Source: an uncultured Eubacteriales bacterium (GTDB lineage: Bacteria > Bacillota > Clostridia > Oscillospirales > CAG-272). Taken from it: 6,856 nucleotides of DNA. The position numbers were made by a program, and so were the translations under genes. The notes beneath the pieces were generated by a model. The model did not search any database. It was not told the DNA's origin and worked only from the letters and a program-made list of their open reading frames with translations. Of this stretch, positions 5,709 to 6,856 are shown in pieces. Each line of letters opens with the position of its first letter. Positions within the stretch are counted from its first letter, which is position 1. The stretch lies in NCBI GenBank assembly GCA_934447715.1, contig CAKSER010000062.1, forward strand, positions 1 through 6,856, read 5' to 3'.

Positions 5709-5711
5709 TAT
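5682..5711 (+). promoter_or_regulatory. Possible clpB promoter overlapping CIRCE
   Basis: TTAGCA (5682-5687) could serve as -35 and TGC-TAATAT (5703-5711) as an extended -10, with an 18-bp spacer, so HrcA would sit directly on the promoter. Each hexamer matches only 4 of 6. A competing choice downstream is TTAATA (5737-5742) with TATTAT (5759-5764), spaced 16 bp. The sequence alone does not decide between them. Confidence 0.3.
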
Positions 5712-5807
5712 TTACAATATATACACAAAAAACAGATTAATATTTAACAAATTGAGAATATTATATTTATTGTAAAAAAGATAATCCACCAAAAGGAGGT
5801 TGTTTAT

Positions 5808-6856
5808 ATGAACATTCAGAAATTCACGCAGAAAAGTCTTGAGATGATCCGCTCAGCCCAGGATCTTGCAATCGAATACTCAAATCAGCAGGTTGAGCAG
5901 GCGCATCTGATTTATGCAATGCTTTCCCAACAGGGCGGACTGATTCCGGAGCTTGTTACAAAGTGCGGCTCATCCGCAGATGAGATGAAGAAGGCAGCGG
6001 AAAAAGCGGTTGCAGCTCTTCCCAAGGTCTACGGCACCGGAAGAGAGGCTGACAAGATTTATATTGCCTCCGACGTTGAAAAGGTTCTTATCGAAGCAGA
6101 GGATCAATCCGAGAAAATGAAGGATTCGTACACCTCTCTCGAGCATATACTTCTTGCCCTGATTGCAAAGGCAAATTCTTCAACAGACAAGCTGCTTAAA
6201 CAATTCGGAATTACAAAGGACAAGGTTTTAACGGCTCTCAAGGAAATAAGAGGACATCAGTCGGTAAATACCGACAACCCCGAGTCGACCTATGAGGTGC
6301 TCAAAAAATACGGTCAGGATCTTGTCGAGCTTGCAAAGGCACAAAAGCTCGATCCGGTCATCGGTCGTGACGACGAAATCCGAAACGTCATCCGTATTCT
6401 TTCGAGGAAAACCAAAAACAATCCGTGTCTGATCGGTGAGCCGGGTGTCGGTAAAACCGCAATTGCAGAGGGTCTTGCCCTTCGAATCGCAAAGGGCGAT
6501 GTTCCGGAAGGCTTAAAGAACAGAACGATTTTCTCACTTAACATGGGCTCGCTGATTGCCGGTGCAAAGTTCAGGGGCGAATTTGAGGAAAGACTCAAAG
6601 CGGTTCTTGATGAAATCACGCACAGCGACGGAAGGATCATTCTGTTCATCGATGAGCTTCATACAATCGTCGGTGCAGGCAAAACCGACGGCGCAATGGA
6701 CGCAGGCAACATCTTAAAGCCTATGCTTGCACGCGGTGAGCTGCACTGCATCGGTGCAACGACCTTAAACGAGTACAGACAGTATATCGAAAAGGATAAG
6801 GCGCTTGAAAGACGTTTCCAGCCTGTCATGGTTCCGGAGCCTACAGTCGAGGACAC
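5808..6856 (+). CDS. clpB: ClpB disaggregase (3' end beyond window)
   Basis: The first 349 residues of an Hsp100 AAA+ chaperone; full ClpB is about 860. With DnaK it pulls polypeptides out of aggregates through its central pore in the cytoplasm. The N-domain (1-145) starts 'MNIQKFTQKSLEMI' and the linker 'NPESTYEVLKKYGQDL' begins near 157; both are ClpB- rather than ClpC-like. NBD1 shows Walker A GEPGVGKT (210-217, Lys216), pore loop 'GAKFRGEFEER' with Phe255 in place of the more usual Tyr, Walker B 'ILFIDE' (Asp282, Glu283), sensor-1 'IGATTLNEYR' (about 315-324) and the two arginine fingers in 'LERRFQ' (Arg335, Arg336). The coiled-coil middle domain and NBD2 lie outside the window. AAAGGAGGT sits 7 nt before the ATG. 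The CIRCE operator upstream indicates HrcA-repressed heat-shock control; no CtsR box is seen. Confidence 0.95.
   Translation, partial: MNIQKFTQKSLEMIRSAQDLAIEYSNQQVEQAHLIYAMLSQQGGLIPELVTKCGSSADEMKKAAEKAVAALPKVYGTGREADKIYIASDVEKVLIEAEDQSEKMKDSYTSLEHILLALIAKANSSTDKLLKQFGITKDKVLTALKEIRGHQSVNTDNPESTYEVLKKYGQDLVELAKAQKLDPVIGRDDEIRNVIRILSRKTKNNPCLIGEPGVGKTAIAEGLALRIAKGDVPEGLKNRTIFSLNMGSLIAGAKFRGEFEERLKAVLDEITHSDGRIILFIDELHTIVGAGKTDGAMDAGNILKPMLARGELHCIGATTLNEYRQYIEKDKALERRFQPVMVPEPTVED

Noticed and set aside
5709..5807. CtsR box or second heat-shock operator before clpB
   Set aside because: I looked for the GGTCAAA-type direct repeat in the clpB leader and saw none; the stretch is simply AT-rich.
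6314..6649. Minus-strand open frame inside clpB
   Set aside because: It is antisense to the highly conserved AAA+ domain; its openness follows from ClpB codon composition.
1..6856. CRISPR array, transposon ends, prophage genes, tRNA or rRNA
   Set aside because: No regular direct repeats, no transposase or phage proteins, and no cloverleaf-like sequence in any of the short gaps between genes.

Overview
This window looks like ordinary chromosomal sequence from an anaerobic low- to mid-GC Firmicute, most likely a member of the Clostridia (Oscillospiraceae/Ruminococcaceae-like). The evidence is strong AGGAGG-type ribosome binding sites, AT-rich intergenic regions with sigma-A-like promoters, S-layer homology (SLH) repeats, a Firmicutes-style RluA and RNase Z, a DUF3810 membrane peptidase, and a perfect CIRCE (HrcA) operator. 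There are no signs of mobile elements, CRISPR arrays, tRNA or rRNA genes. No genus is assigned.

Left half, minus strand. Reading right to left, a good promoter (-35 TTGAAA, 17 bp, -10 TATAAT at 3170-3142) drives a two-gene operon: an RluA-family pseudouridine synthase (3092-2151), then, 6 nt later, a three-helix membrane protein of the DUF3810 type with an HELAH zinc-peptidase motif (2144-1029). A hairpin terminator (1006-971) closes it. A second promoter (857-829) then drives an exported protein with a CBM9-like sugar-binding module that begins at 763 and runs off the left edge.

Right half, plus strand. Divergent from rluA is an exported protein with two cadherin/Ig-like domains and three C-terminal SLH repeats (3211-4521). 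It is followed by an RNase Z-type metallo-beta-lactamase-fold nuclease (start chosen at 4681, end 5589), which has its own extended -10 promoter and a clear terminator (5631-5670). Last is clpB (5808 to the right edge), the disaggregase of the heat-shock system, preceded by the perfect CIRCE element at 5682-5708.

The genes do not form one pathway. They are separate housekeeping or envelope units: rRNA/tRNA modification and processing (RluA, RNase Z), cell-surface functions (SLH protein, CBM9-like protein, membrane peptidase) and proteostasis (ClpB). The points most worth a second look are regulatory: CIRCE control of clpB, a perfect 10-bp inverted repeat whose two arms each hold a TATAAT between rluA and the SLH gene, and operator-like palindromes in the rnz and CBM9-protein promoters. 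I found no convincing novel multi-gene system. All gene-free gaps are shorter than 300 bases.
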